Shown: in pieces, positions 24,782 to 33,675 of the stretch
How positions within the stretch are numbered: the stretch's first letter is position 1
Layout of the letters: each line of letters opens with the position of its first letter
DNA from: Vreelandella songnenensis
Lineage (GTDB): Bacteria; Pseudomonadota; Gammaproteobacteria; Pseudomonadales; Halomonadaceae
Length of the DNA stretch: 64,000 bases
Direction: 5' to 3'
NCBI RefSeq assembly: GCF_003002925.1
Contig: NZ_PVTK01000004.1
Location: 124,001-188,000, forward strand
The notes under the pieces: model-generated
The model's input: only the letters and a program-made list of their open reading frames with translations
Told to the model about the DNA's origin: nothing
The model's database searches: none
Program-made: the position numbers and the translations under genes

Positions 24782-25879
24782 CTATGCAGATTGACCGCCG
24801 ACCTGCTCGCGACCCTTGAAGTACGCATACTCGCCGATATCGCTGAATGGACGCATCACCTGCTGGAACGCCGAGTAGGACTCATACACGCGGCGGGAGT
24901 CATCATCGCTCTCCACCTGGCGCTGAATCACGGTCTGAGACGACTCGTAAAGCGCCTGAATCACGTCTTCGGGAAGCTCGCGCAGCTGCACGCCGTGTTC
25001 GTCAACCAGCGTTTCGAGCGCCTGGGCATTGCGGTAGGCGAACTCGGTGAACATGGCCAGGTTGGAAGCACGCGCCGCTTCGCGGATGACGTCCTGCAGA
25101 TCTTCCGGCAGCTCGTTCCAGGCATCCAGGTTGATCATGGTCTCGACGGTAGCGGTCGGCTCGTTCCACACCGTGGTGTAGTAATAGTCGGCCACCTGAT
25201 GCAGACCAAACGCCATGTCATTGTAGGGGCCTACCCAGTCGGCCGCGTCCAGCACGCCGGTTTGCAGCGAGGTGAAGATCTCGGATCCCGGCAGGTTGAC
25301 GGTGCTGACCCCGATGCCATTCATGGCTTCACCGGCAAGTCCCGGCAAGCGCAGTTTCAGGCCCTGCATGTCGGCAAGCGAGTTGATCTCTTTCTTGAAC
25401 CAGCCGGCCATCTGCGGGCCGGTATTGCCCACCGCAAACGGTTTGAGGTTGTGCTTGGCGTATATCTCGTCCCACAGCTCCTGGCCACCGCCGTGATACA
25501 GCCACGCGTTCATCTCGGTGGTGGTCATGCCGAAAGGCACGGCGGTGAAGAACTGCGAGGCGGCCAGCTTGCCGCGCCAGTAATAAGGCGTGGAGTGACC
25601 CATTTCAGCGGTACCGGCGGCAACGGCGTCAAAGACTTCCAGGGCCGGTACCAGCTCGCCTGCACCGTGTACGCGGATGGTCATCCGGCCATTCGAGAGC
25701 TGCTCGACGCGCTTGGCAAAGTCGTTGGCGCCGGTGCCCAGCGCCGGGAAGTTTTTCGGCCATGACGTGACCATGTCCCAGGTATAGGTTTCTTGCGCGT
25801 GGGCGCTGCTGACGAAAGGCGCGGCGGCGACACCGGCGGCACCTAGGCCGGCGGTTTTCAAAAATTGGCGGCGTTGCAT
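24782..25879 (-). CDS. TRAP transporter solute-binding protein (orphan)
   Basis: DctP-family periplasmic binding protein, 365 aa. The N-terminus MQRRQFLKTAGLGAAGVAAAP is a twin-arginine signal ending near SSAHA. Family features are VPFGMTTTEMNAWLYHGGG, the LKLRLPGLAGEAMNGIGVSTVNLPGSEIFTSLQTGVLDAADWVGPYNDM block, and the Arg that binds carboxylates. This group includes 2-oxoacid binders such as TakP. No TRAP membrane genes (dctQ or dctM) are adjacent, so its permease is elsewhere. Carboxylate uptake is inferred. Confidence 0.88.
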   Translation of the reverse strand: MQRRQFLKTAGLGAAGVAAAPFVSSAHAQETYTWDMVTSWPKNFPALGTGANDFAKRVEQLSNGRMTIRVHGAGELVPALEVFDAVAAGTAEMGHSTPYYWRGKLAASQFFTAVPFGMTTTEMNAWLYHGGGQELWDEIYAKHNLKPFAVGNTGPQMAGWFKKEINSLADMQGLKLRLPGLAGEAMNGIGVSTVNLPGSEIFTSLQTGVLDAADWVGPYNDMAFGLHQVADYYYTTVWNEPTATVETMINLDAWNELPEDLQDVIREAARASNLAMFTEFAYRNAQALETLVDEHGVQLRELPEDVIQALYESSQTVIQRQVESDDDSRRVYESYSAFQQVMRPFSDIGEYAYFKGREQVGGQSA

Positions 25880-26002
25880 GGCGGCATGACTCCGAGAAAG
25901 TATGATTTTTGTTTAATTGCACGTGAGCGCAAGTGTCCGCCCGTCAGTATGCGCTAATCACGTTTTATTGAGCAAGCTGCCCGCCGCTCCCGCAAGGCGG
26001 CG

Positions 26003-28201
26003 CTATAGCGGCGTCAGCTTGGCAAACCCCAGCACCAGCCACTTGACCCCGTCGCCTTCGAAACTCACCTGCACGCGGGCACGGGGGCCTTCACCTTCGG
26101 CGTTGAGAATCACCCCTTCGCCAAACACCGGGTGATCCACGCGCTGGCCCACGTGCAGTGCCGGCAGGTCGCCATCGCTCTCGACGCTTTGCTGGGCGAA
26201 GCTGGTTCGCGCGGCCGTTACCGGACGCGAGATATGTCCGCGCAGACGCACCTCTTCAAGCAGGTGCGGCGGCAGCTCGCGCAGAAAGCGCGACGGCCGG
26301 GGGAAGACTTCCTTGCCGTGCATGCGGCGAGTTTCCGCGTGGGTCAGGTAGAGCTTCTGCATGGCGCGGGTCACGCCCACGTAACAAAGCCGGCGCTCCT
26401 CTTCGAGCCGTCCCGGCTCTTCGATCGACATCTTGTGCGGGAACAGACCTTCTTCCACGCCGGCGATAAACACCACCGGAAACTCCAGGCCCTTGGCGGA
26501 GTGAAGCGTCATCAGCTGTACGCTGTCCTCGAACTCTTCGGCTTCGTGGTCGCCGGCGTTGAGCGCCGCTTCGGAAAGAAATGCCTCCAGCGCGGTCATG
26601 CCTTCCCCGGCTTCCGGGGTTTCGAAAGCGTCGCCCTGGGTAAAGGCCCGCGCGGCGGTGACCAGTTCTTCCAGGTTTTCCACCCGCGCCTGGCCCTTCT
26701 CGCCGCGCTCGCTCTTGTGATGCTCGATCAGTCCGGTGTGCTCGGTGACGTGATCGATGATTTCATAAAGCGTCAGGCCCGCGGCGTCGTTGTCGAGCTG
26801 CTCGATCAGATTGGCGAAGTTCTGCACGGCGTTACCCGCGCGGCCTTTCAGCGTGCCGTCGCCCAGCGCATCGTGCAGCGCCTGCCACAGGGAGATGCTC
26901 TCGAGCCGGGCGCGGTGGCGCAGAATTTCCACGGTGCGGGTGCCGATGCCACGGGTGGGCACGTTGATCACCCGCTCGAGAGAGGCGTCGTCGTCGCGGT
27001 TGAGCAGCAGGCGCAGGTAAGCCAGGGCGTTCTTGATCTCCAGGCGCTCGTAGAAGCGGTGCCCGCCGTAAATACGGTAAGGCATCCCCTGGCGGATCAA
27101 GGTCTCTTCCAGCAGCCGCGACTGGGCGTTGGAGCGGTAGAGAATGGCGATATCGCGCCGGTTGAAGCCTTCGTCGACGCGCTCCTTGATGGTATCGACG
27201 ATATAGCGCGCCTCTTCCAGGTCGTTGAACCCGGCATAGACCGAAATCGGCTCGCCCTCGATGCCGTCGGTCCACAGGTTCTTGCCCATGCGCTCGCTGT
27301 TGTGGCTGATCAGGGCGTTGGCCGCATCCAGAATGGCGCTGGTCGAGCGGTAGTTCTGCTCCAGGCGCACGGTATGGGTCTGCGGAAACTCCTCCTCGAA
27401 GCGGCGGATGTTCTCGATCTTCGCCCCGCGCCAGCCGTAGATCGACTGATCGTCGTCGCCCACCGCGGTCATCGGCGTCTGCATCCCGGTCAGAAGCTTC
27501 AGCCAGGCGTACTGCAGGGTATTGGTATCCTGAAACTCATCCACCAGCACGTGGCCGAAGCGCTCGCGGTAGTGGTCCAGAAGCGGCGGGTTGTCGCGCA
27601 GAAGCTCCAGGCTTCTGAGCAGCAGCTCGCCGAAGTCCACCAGGCCGCCGCGCTCGCAGGTAAGCTGGTAGCGCTCGTAAAGCTCGACCATCTGCGCCAT
27701 GTAGCCATCGCCATCCACGTTGACCTGATGAGGGCGCAGACCCTCTTCCTTGCAGCCGCCGATAAAGCCCTGCACCTGGCGTGGCGGGTAGCGCTCATCG
27801 TCGATCGAGTAGTCTTTCAGCAGCCGTTTGATCAGCCGCAGCTGGTCGTCGGAATCGATGATCTGGAAATTCTGCGGCAGGCGCGCGTCCTGCCAGTGGG
27901 TGCGCAACAGGCGGTGGGCAATCGAGTGGAAGGTACCCACCCAGACGTTGCGCAGCGAATGCCCCAGCAGCGCTTCAAGGCGCGTGCGCATTTCGCGGGC
28001 GGCCTTGTTGGTGAAGGTGACTGCCAGCAGCGCATAGGGCGAGAGGCCTTCGGCGTGCATCAGCCAGGCGATGCGGTGTACCAGCACCCGGGTTTTACCC
28101 GAACCGGCACCGGCCAGCACGAGAAGGTTGCCCTGAGGGGCGCTGACCGCCTCGCGCTGAGCGGTGTTGAGCTGATCGAGTATCGCCGTGACGTCGTCCA
28201 T
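26003..28201 (-). CDS. uvrD: DNA helicase II UvrD
   Basis: Superfamily-1 3'-5' helicase for nucleotide excision and mismatch repair, 732 aa. Walker A is LAGAGSGKT near 30-38, followed by ALLAVTFTNKAAREM, LVDEFQDTNTLQY, and VGDDDQSIYGWRGA. The 2B region and motifs V/VI (LMTLHSAKGLEF, EERRLCYVGVTRA) follow. The C-terminus (HPVFGEGVILNAEGEG...LVLGFAKLTPL) is the UvrD-type beta domain. A LexA-type box lies about 55 bp upstream. Confidence 0.96.
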   Translation of the reverse strand: MDDVTAILDQLNTAQREAVSAPQGNLLVLAGAGSGKTRVLVHRIAWLMHAEGLSPYALLAVTFTNKAAREMRTRLEALLGHSLRNVWVGTFHSIAHRLLRTHWQDARLPQNFQIIDSDDQLRLIKRLLKDYSIDDERYPPRQVQGFIGGCKEEGLRPHQVNVDGDGYMAQMVELYERYQLTCERGGLVDFGELLLRSLELLRDNPPLLDHYRERFGHVLVDEFQDTNTLQYAWLKLLTGMQTPMTAVGDDDQSIYGWRGAKIENIRRFEEEFPQTHTVRLEQNYRSTSAILDAANALISHNSERMGKNLWTDGIEGEPISVYAGFNDLEEARYIVDTIKERVDEGFNRRDIAILYRSNAQSRLLEETLIRQGMPYRIYGGHRFYERLEIKNALAYLRLLLNRDDDASLERVINVPTRGIGTRTVEILRHRARLESISLWQALHDALGDGTLKGRAGNAVQNFANLIEQLDNDAAGLTLYEIIDHVTEHTGLIEHHKSERGEKGQARVENLEELVTAARAFTQGDAFETPEAGEGMTALEAFLSEAALNAGDHEAEEFEDSVQLMTLHSAKGLEFPVVFIAGVEEGLFPHKMSIEEPGRLEEERRLCYVGVTRAMQKLYLTHAETRRMHGKEVFPRPSRFLRELPPHLLEEVRLRGHISRPVTAARTSFAQQSVESDGDLPALHVGQRVDHPVFGEGVILNAEGEGPRARVQVSFEGDGVKWLVLGFAKLTPL

Positions 28202-28253
28202 AAAAGCCGCTGCCGGATCGAAAATGGGCGCCTAGTCTAGCACAGCAAGCACA

Positions 28254-28269
28254 CTGGCTGTGTATACAG
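28254..28269 (-). promoter_or_regulatory. LexA (SOS) box upstream of uvrD
   Basis: The minus strand reads CTGTATACACAGCCAG, fitting CTG-N10-CAG and close to the E. coli uvrD SOS box as I recall it. It lies 53-68 bp before the uvrD start. Confidence 0.7.
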
Positions 28270-28302
28270 GCGTTTACTTTGAGCGGCGCTTTTTTACGAT
28301 GA

Positions 28303-29157
28303 TCAGTTCTCTTCCGGGTAACGCAGCGTGTTGAGGCTCTTTTTCACCGCCTTGAGCTGTTCGGCAAGCTTTGGCCCGCGGGTCTTGGCGACACCCACGG
28401 CCAGAACGTCGATCAGCACCAGATGGGCAATGCGTGAACTGAGCGGTGTGTAGATCTCGGTGTCTTCGTGAACATCGATATACAGCGGCAGGCTGACCTC
28501 TTCAGCCAGCGGCGAGCCGCTGGGGCACAGGCCGATGACCGTGGCGCCCGCTTCACGGGCCAGGCGTACGCTGGCCACCAGCGCCTTGGTGCGCCCGGTC
28601 TGGGAGATGGCCACGACCACATCGCCCTCTTTAAGGGTCACCGCCGACATGTTCTGCATGTGCGGGTCAGCGTAGGCGGAGGTGGAAATCTGCAGGCGAA
28701 AGAACTTGTGCTGGGCATCAAAAGCGACGGCCCCCGAGGCCCCGAAGCCGTAGAACTCCACCCGGTTGGCCATGGCCAGGGCATTTACCGCCCGGCCGAG
28801 TGCATCGTTGTCGAGCCGGTCGCGTACGGACAGCAGGGTGCCCACGGTGGAGTCGAAGATGCTGTGCGAAAACTCGGCGACCGAGTCGCTATCGTTCATC
28901 GAGAACTGGGCGAACTGACTGCCGGATGCCAGCATCTGCGCCAGCTGCAGCTTGAAATCCTGAAAGCCGTTACAGCCCAGAGCGCGGCAGAATCGCACCA
29001 CCGTGGGTTCGCTGACGCCTGCTTCGGTGGCCAGGTCCACGATCCGCATGTGGATAACTTCATCGGGGTTGCGCAGTACAAACCGCGCAACCTTCTGTTC
29101 GGAGCGGCGAAAGTGCTCCATGCGGCGTCTCATTTCATCGAACAGGGCGCGACTCAC
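28303..29157 (-). CDS. hexR: HexR-like regulator (MurR/RpiR family)
   Basis: Regulator with an N-terminal helix-turn-helix (about 1-77; ATEAGVSEPTVVRFCRALGCNGFQDFKLQL) and a C-terminal sugar-phosphate isomerase (SIS) domain (about 120-260; FYGFGASGAVAFDAQHKFFR, ISQTGRTKALV). The sequence closely follows HexR of pseudomonads, which responds to 2-keto-3-deoxy-6-phosphogluconate and represses zwf/edd/gap genes. None of those targets is adjacent, so the HexR name rests on similarity alone. Confidence 0.75.
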   Translation of the reverse strand: MSRALFDEMRRRMEHFRRSEQKVARFVLRNPDEVIHMRIVDLATEAGVSEPTVVRFCRALGCNGFQDFKLQLAQMLASGSQFAQFSMNDSDSVAEFSHSIFDSTVGTLLSVRDRLDNDALGRAVNALAMANRVEFYGFGASGAVAFDAQHKFFRLQISTSAYADPHMQNMSAVTLKEGDVVVAISQTGRTKALVASVRLAREAGATVIGLCPSGSPLAEEVSLPLYIDVHEDTEIYTPLSSRIAHLVLIDVLAVGVAKTRGPKLAEQLKAVKKSLNTLRYPEEN

Positions 29158-29401
29158 GGTAAGCTCCTCGTTTATTCTGCCGCTACCACGGCGTTTTCCT
29201 CAGTATGCCTGAGAGATGGCAAATATGGACAACGAAACCCACGCCGCTCAAGCGTTTAAAGCGCGTTTAGGTATTTCTTCCCGTTTCGTCATCATTTTGT
29301 CAAGTAGGTTATAGTAAGAAGTGAAGTGCCGCACTGCATCATTTAACAGTCGTCACGGATGCAGGTGGACAAAGGCATATTCACCTGGAGGCACGTCGAT
29401 C

Positions 29402-29617
29402 ATGAGAAACGTCGAACGAATCACCTCGGTAAAAAGCGAGCTTTTGGACATCTTCATGAGCATGGAAGTGGTTGAGCATGTTCAGCGCCAGCGTAGCGCC
29501 GCCCAGCGCAACTTGAGAGCGCGGAGGGGAATAGAACTGCATCGCGAGTTTCAGAAGCTGTCGCGGGATATCGCTCCCTTGCCCGAAGAAGAGCAGCAAG
29601 AGAGCGAATTACACTAG
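29402..29617 (+). CDS. Small charged protein of unknown function
   Basis: Start taken at the ATG at 29402 (MRNVERITSVKSELLD) with GGAGG about 10 nt upstream. A GTG at 29321 would add 27 residues of poor quality. The 71-aa product is highly charged and helical, with an Arg-rich middle (RQRSAAQRNLRARRG). No signal peptide or cysteine is present. It faintly recalls short PA3496-like proteins, but I do not claim membership. Confidence 0.55.
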   Translation: MRNVERITSVKSELLDIFMSMEVVEHVQRQRSAAQRNLRARRGIELHREFQKLSRDIAPLPEEEQQESELH

Positions 29618-29682
29618 TCTGGCACGTTGCTGATTATACTTGCCCGACCATTGCCCCGCCGTTTGGCAGGGCAAGGTGCGGC

Positions 29683-31026
29683 TTAGATCAAGCCGGTTAA
29701 AAAGACCACAATGACGCCCAGTGGAGCGACATACTTCGCGAGCAGATTCCACAGAGTGAAGTCATAGATATCCAGGCGGAGTTCCTTGCGCGCTTCTTCC
29801 TTATCCAGGCAGAGCGAGAAGAAGATGATCGCGCCAAGCCCCGTCAACGGCAGCAAGATCTTGCTGGTGAAGGTATCCAGGAAGTCAAAGATATTGAGGC
29901 CGAAGAACAGCACATCGGACCAGACATTGAATGACAGTAGTGCCGCCACCCCGAGTAGCCACACGGCGATAGCGCTTACCAGCGTTGCGCCAATTCGGCT
30001 CAAGGACGTGCGCTCTTCCAGCGTTTCAACAACTGGCTCCAGCAGTGAAATAGCGGAAGTCAGTGCCGCAAAGGTCAGCAGCAAGAAGAACATCAGACCG
30101 AGAATCGTACCGCCGGACATATTGCCAAACGCCAGAGGCAGGGTAATGAAGATCAAGCCTGGACCTTCACTTGCACTTAGCCCGTTGGCGAATACGATCG
30201 GGAAGATCGCAAGGCCCGCCAGCAGGGCAATCGCCGTATCCAGAATGATAACGGTACGCGCGGTGCTGATCAGATTGACGTCTTCACCCAGGTAGGAGCC
30301 ATACGCCATCATGATGCCCATCCCCAGAGAGAGGGTAAAGAAGGCCTGACCCATGGCAGCAAGGACCACACCACCATCCAGCGCGCCCCAGTCAGGGCTG
30401 AACATGAAGCTCAGTGCTTCACCAAAGTAGCCGCTTGCCATACCGTAGCCAACCAGCACCAGCAGAAGCACCACCAGCGCCGGCATCAGGATACGTGAAG
30501 CTGCTTCAAGCCCCTTGGTTACGCCACGTGCCACGATTCCAATGACCAGCAGCATGAAAGCGGTATGCCAGATGAGCAGCGCTTTGGGGTTACCCAGCAG
30601 CTCGCTGAACATGGCGCCCACCGTGTCGGCATCCTGACCGTCGAATGTGCCGATCACCGAGCCCAGCGTATAGTTGAGCGACCAGCCGCCAATCACGCTA
30701 TAAAACGAAAGGATCAGAAAGGCGGCCAAGACGCCGCTGATACCAATCGATGCCCACGCACGCGAGCGACCGTGGCTGCTGGCCAGCTCTGCCATGGTGT
30801 TAATCGGGTTTTTCTGCCCGCGGCGGCCAATCATCCACTCCGCTACCAGAATCGGCAGACCAACCAGCGTTACACACGCCAGATAGACCAGCACGAAAGC
30901 AGCCCCACCGCTTTCGCCCGTCATGTACGAGAAGCGCCAGATATTTCCCAAGCCTACTGCCGATCCCGCAGCAGCCAGCACAAAGCCCATCTTCGATGAC
31001 CATTGTGCATGTGCAAGCTTTGCCAT
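29683..31026 (-). CDS. Sodium-dependent transporter, NSS/SNF family
   Basis: A 447-aa membrane protein of the neurotransmitter:sodium symporter family (LeuT fold). The opening helix WSSKMGFVLAAAGSAVGLGNIWRFSYMTGESGGAAFVLVYL carries the sodium and substrate site. The GMASGYFGEALSFMFSPDWGAL region and AMGQAFFTLSLGMGIMMAYGSYL (helix 6 region) follow. About eleven or twelve helices are expected. It probably takes up an amino acid or related amine; substrate unknown. A long perfect inverted repeat lies upstream. Confidence 0.9.
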   Translation of the reverse strand: MAKLAHAQWSSKMGFVLAAAGSAVGLGNIWRFSYMTGESGGAAFVLVYLACVTLVGLPILVAEWMIGRRGQKNPINTMAELASSHGRSRAWASIGISGVLAAFLILSFYSVIGGWSLNYTLGSVIGTFDGQDADTVGAMFSELLGNPKALLIWHTAFMLLVIGIVARGVTKGLEAASRILMPALVVLLLVLVGYGMASGYFGEALSFMFSPDWGALDGGVVLAAMGQAFFTLSLGMGIMMAYGSYLGEDVNLISTARTVIILDTAIALLAGLAIFPIVFANGLSASEGPGLIFITLPLAFGNMSGGTILGLMFFLLLTFAALTSAISLLEPVVETLEERTSLSRIGATLVSAIAVWLLGVAALLSFNVWSDVLFFGLNIFDFLDTFTSKILLPLTGLGAIIFFSLCLDKEEARKELRLDIYDFTLWNLLAKYVAPLGVIVVFLTGLI

Positions 31027-31084
31027 ACATCACCTACAAGTTAGTTAGATTGTAATAAGTCGCTATGCGCCCCATTTACGCATG

Positions 31085-31117
31085 TTCGATAAACACAGAT
31101 AGCCTGCGTTTATCGAA
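31085..31117. promoter_or_regulatory. Perfect 10-bp inverted repeat upstream of the NSS transporter
   Basis: TTCGATAAAC (31085-31094) is repeated inverted as GTTTATCGAA (31108-31117), with further outer pairing CGCAT/ATGCG. It lies 59-91 bp before the transporter start and downstream of the DUF72 gene. There is no T run, so an operator is more likely than a terminator. Confidence 0.5.
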
Positions 31118-31177
31118 AGTATGCGCAATTTATCCGATCAGGCGGGCCCGTGCCAGTCAGGTGCTAATAACGTTAGG

Positions 31178-32032
31178 CTAAAACAGCTGGTTTTGTGTCT
31201 CGCCGGGAAAGGCGGATAGCGGCGGCAGGCAGGTGGTTTCGCCAAGGGTGTTGTAGAGCGTACGGGCCATGTCAGGGGATTCGCGATTATCCGCAGTATG
31301 CACAAATAAGAAAGGGGTTTTCCCCTGACTTATCCACAGGTTTAGCTGGGCTTTCCACGGTTCGAAGTAGTGCCTGTTGATGGCTTTGTCAATATGCCCG
31401 ATAAAGCGGATGACCGGAAAATTTCCTGTGGAAAGCACGTGTAGCGGGAGTTTCGGCTTTTCCTGCTGGGCGTGGGCAAGCCCTGGGTGGCCATCGGCAG
31501 GCGTTGAAAACACCGGACGTACGTCCAGCATCACGCGGTTGGCGCAATAAGTTATCAACAATTGGTTCAGGGCTTTTTCAGCCGCTCCCTTGTGAAAAAA
31601 GGCAGGATGGCGAACCTCGACGGCGCAAGCTAAATGCGCAGGCCAGCGAGCCAGCAGGGCCTCCAGGTGCGGCAGTTCGTCAGGGCCGAAATCGCGCGGC
31701 AGCTGAACCATGGTCGGGCCAAGGCGATCATGCAGCGGGGCGAGGGCATCCAGGAATGCCCAGGCAGCGTCCAGATCGGTCAGGCGCTGGTCGTGGGTGA
31801 CGCTTGCCGGCAGCTTGAAGCAGAAGCGAAAGTGAGGCGGCGCCTGGCGTGACCAGGCGGCAATCGTCTCGGCCTTGGGCGCGCCGCTATAAAAGGTGGT
31901 GTTGCCTTCCACACTCGAGAACACGCGGCCATAGTCGCTGAGCAGGTCGGTTCTGGCGTGGCGGGCATACAGGCTGCCCTGCCAGTCCTGGTTGGCCCAC
32001 ATGGGCAGGCCTAGGTAGAGGGGGAGGGTCAT
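31178..32032 (-). CDS. DUF72 family protein
   Basis: TIM-barrel-like DUF72 protein of 284 aa from the ATG at 32030-32032 (MTLPLYLGLPMW). An ATG seven codons earlier lacks a ribosome site. Family features are WQGSLYARHARTDLLSDYGRVFSSVEGNTTFYS, FCFKLPASVTHDQRL, and the FRFIGH-like VIRFIGH with FLFVHTADN near the end. Function of the family is unknown. Confidence 0.85.
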   Translation of the reverse strand: MTLPLYLGLPMWANQDWQGSLYARHARTDLLSDYGRVFSSVEGNTTFYSGAPKAETIAAWSRQAPPHFRFCFKLPASVTHDQRLTDLDAAWAFLDALAPLHDRLGPTMVQLPRDFGPDELPHLEALLARWPAHLACAVEVRHPAFFHKGAAEKALNQLLITYCANRVMLDVRPVFSTPADGHPGLAHAQQEKPKLPLHVLSTGNFPVIRFIGHIDKAINRHYFEPWKAQLNLWISQGKTPFLFVHTADNRESPDMARTLYNTLGETTCLPPLSAFPGETQNQLF

Positions 32033-32141
32033 GGGGCAACTAACCTGCTGCATTTCTAAAGCGTACTAATGTAGCATGAAGCTATTAAAGCGTTGGTGAA
32101 TAACTGACCGCCAGACCCGATAGACAGACAAGGAAATACGC

Positions 32142-32591
32142 ATGCCGACTACGCCACGTGTTCTGGTACTCCACGGTCCCAATCTCAACTTGCTGGGTAC
32201 TCGGCAGCCGGAAATCTATGGGGCTGAGACGTTGGACGACGTGAACAGCCTGCTACGTGAAAAGGCGATAGCCGCCGGGTGGGACATCGAGTGCCTGCAG
32301 AGTAATCATGAAGGCGTGCTGATCGATGCCATCCATAGCGCAAGACGTGATGGAACTCAGGCGATCATCATCAACCCGGCGGCCTATACGCACACGTCGG
32401 TTGCCATTCTGGATGCGCTCAACGCTTTTGATGGTCGGGTGATCGAAGTGCATATTTCCAACGTGCATAAACGCGAAAGCTTTCGCCACCACTCCTATAT
32501 TTCGCTGCGCGCCGAGGGTGTCATTGCCGGACTAGGCATACAGGGGTACTTGGCGGCGCTAGAGGCAATCATCAAGGCTAATAACAAGTAG
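32142..32591 (+). CDS. aroQ: Type II 3-dehydroquinate dehydratase
   Basis: Dehydrates 3-dehydroquinate to 3-dehydroshikimate in the shikimate pathway; dodecameric cytoplasmic enzyme. The 149-aa sequence has [19 protein letters not shown] with catalytic Arg21 and Tyr26, [20 protein letters not shown], and [20 protein letters not shown] with the catalytic His. In many gammaproteobacteria aroQ is followed by accB-accC, but here an IclR regulator gene follows in the opposite direction. Confidence 0.96.
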   Translation: MPTTPRVLVLHGPNLNLLGTRQPEIYGAETLDDVNSLLREKAIAAGWDIECLQSNHEGVLIDAIHSARRDGTQAIIINPAAYTHTSVAILDALNAFDGRVIEVHISNVHKRESFRHHSYISLRAEGVIAGLGIQGYLAALEAIIKANNK

Positions 32592-32635
32592 ATGGCGGTT
32601 TAGCCTTCAAGGCCTGAAAGGTATCTTCTCCAGGG

Positions 32636-33415
32636 TCAATTGATGTTCAGCCTGATCTGGGCGGCCTTTTTCTGCATGATCGGCAAGTAGCGACCCAGCA
32701 GCGTATCCAGATCTACCCTGGCTGCATTCGTGCTGACATTGATGGCGCCGATCAGGTGGCCTTTGGCATCAAAGGCAGGCACGGCCAAGGAGCGTAATCC
32801 AGGATCAAGTTCCTGATCAGCGATGGCATACCCTTGCTGGCGTGCGGTAATGATTTGATGCCTCAACTTATCTATATCGGTAATGGTTTTTTCCGTATGC
32901 TTTTCCAGCTTGAGATTGGCCAGGTAATTATCCAGTTCAGCGCCATCGAGCTGGGCGAGAAGCACCCGCCCCAAGGACGTATGCGCAGCAGGTAAGCGAG
33001 TACCCACGGATAGTGTAATGGCCATCAAGCGATGCTTGGCGGCTGAGCGTGCGACGTAAATGACGTCTTCGCCATCCAGCACCCCCAAAGAGGAGGACTC
33101 GCCGATTTCCAGCGTGATGTCTTCCAGATATTGCTGAATGACGCCGCGGTAGTTGTTGGCCGACAAAAAGGCATAGCCCAGCTGAAGCACCCGTGGAGCA
33201 AGCTCAAAATAGCGCTGCTGTTTACGCACATAGCCCAAGGAGTGCAGTGTCAGCAGAAAGCGCCTCGCCTTTGCTCTATTCATGCCTGTACGTGTGGCCA
33301 CTTCGCTGAGCGTCATCCGTGGGTGCTCAGAGTCGAATGCGCGTATGACTTCCAGGCCGCTGGCAAGCGCTGTCACAAAGTCCCGGCTTTCAGGGTCGAG
33401 AATATCTTCAAGCAT
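32636..33415 (-). CDS. IclR-family regulator, PcaR/PcaU type
   Basis: A 259-aa regulator. The winged helix covers about 15-75 (LASGLEVIRAF, LSEVATRTGMNRAKARRFLLTLHSLGYV), followed by the IclR effector domain. Sequences such as VIYVARSAAKHRLMAITLSVGTRLPAAHTSLGRVLLA and QGYAIADQELDPGLRSLAVPAFD match the PcaR/PcaU/PobR subgroup that controls beta-ketoadipate genes. AGGGAAAAC precedes the ATG. A palindrome of its likely recognition type lies 70-84 bp upstream, suggesting autoregulation. Related sites precede three nearby catabolic and transport operons. Confidence 0.88.
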   Translation of the reverse strand: MLEDILDPESRDFVTALASGLEVIRAFDSEHPRMTLSEVATRTGMNRAKARRFLLTLHSLGYVRKQQRYFELAPRVLQLGYAFLSANNYRGVIQQYLEDITLEIGESSSLGVLDGEDVIYVARSAAKHRLMAITLSVGTRLPAAHTSLGRVLLAQLDGAELDNYLANLKLEKHTEKTITDIDKLRHQIITARQQGYAIADQELDPGLRSLAVPAFDAKGHLIGAINVSTNAARVDLDTLLGRYLPIMQKKAAQIRLNIN

Positions 33416-33484
33416 GTTTTCCCTGCCTAGGTGTATCGATTTCGCTAATCAAATAAGCGTAATACGCGATTCTATCGGATAATA

Positions 33485-33499
33485 GTTCGTTATGCGAAC
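33485..33499. promoter_or_regulatory. IclR-type operator, autoregulatory
   Basis: GTTCGTTATGCGAAC, arms GTTCG/CGAAC around 5 bp. It lies upstream of the IclR gene (start 33415, minus) and also upstream of the TTT operon on the other side. A second palindrome, GCGTAATACGC, is at 33457-33467. Confidence 0.6.
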
Positions 33500-33609
33500 A
33501 TATGGTTTTCTGATTTTCTCCCTCTCTTGTTTCTGGCGAATGGAAACGCGATGAGCAGATGCTACTAAAGTTGTGTTTTGTAGAGTGGCTATAACGCAGT
33601 AGTCTGCGT

Positions 33610-33643
33610 GTGTGTAATGCGAATACATGTACGTATTGCGAAC
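33610..33643. promoter_or_regulatory. Paired IclR-type operator before the TTT operon
   Basis: GTGTGTAATGCGAAT (33610-33624) and GTACGTATTGCGAAC (33629-33643), offset 19 bp. The pair lies 33 bp before the binding-protein gene. Confidence 0.6.
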
Positions 33644-33675
33644 AAATAGCCAGCTACGCACAGGAAGTTAATACA

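Noticed and set aside
26132-28240. 702-codon open frame opposite uvrD
   Set aside because: Antisense shadow; UvrD helicase motifs on the other strand are intact and the antisense product looks like no family.
29651-29674. Hairpin TTGCCCCGCC/GGCAGGGCAA between the small gene and the NSS transporter gene
   Set aside because: One mismatch in the stem and no T run on either side; termination is possible but not supported well enough to list.
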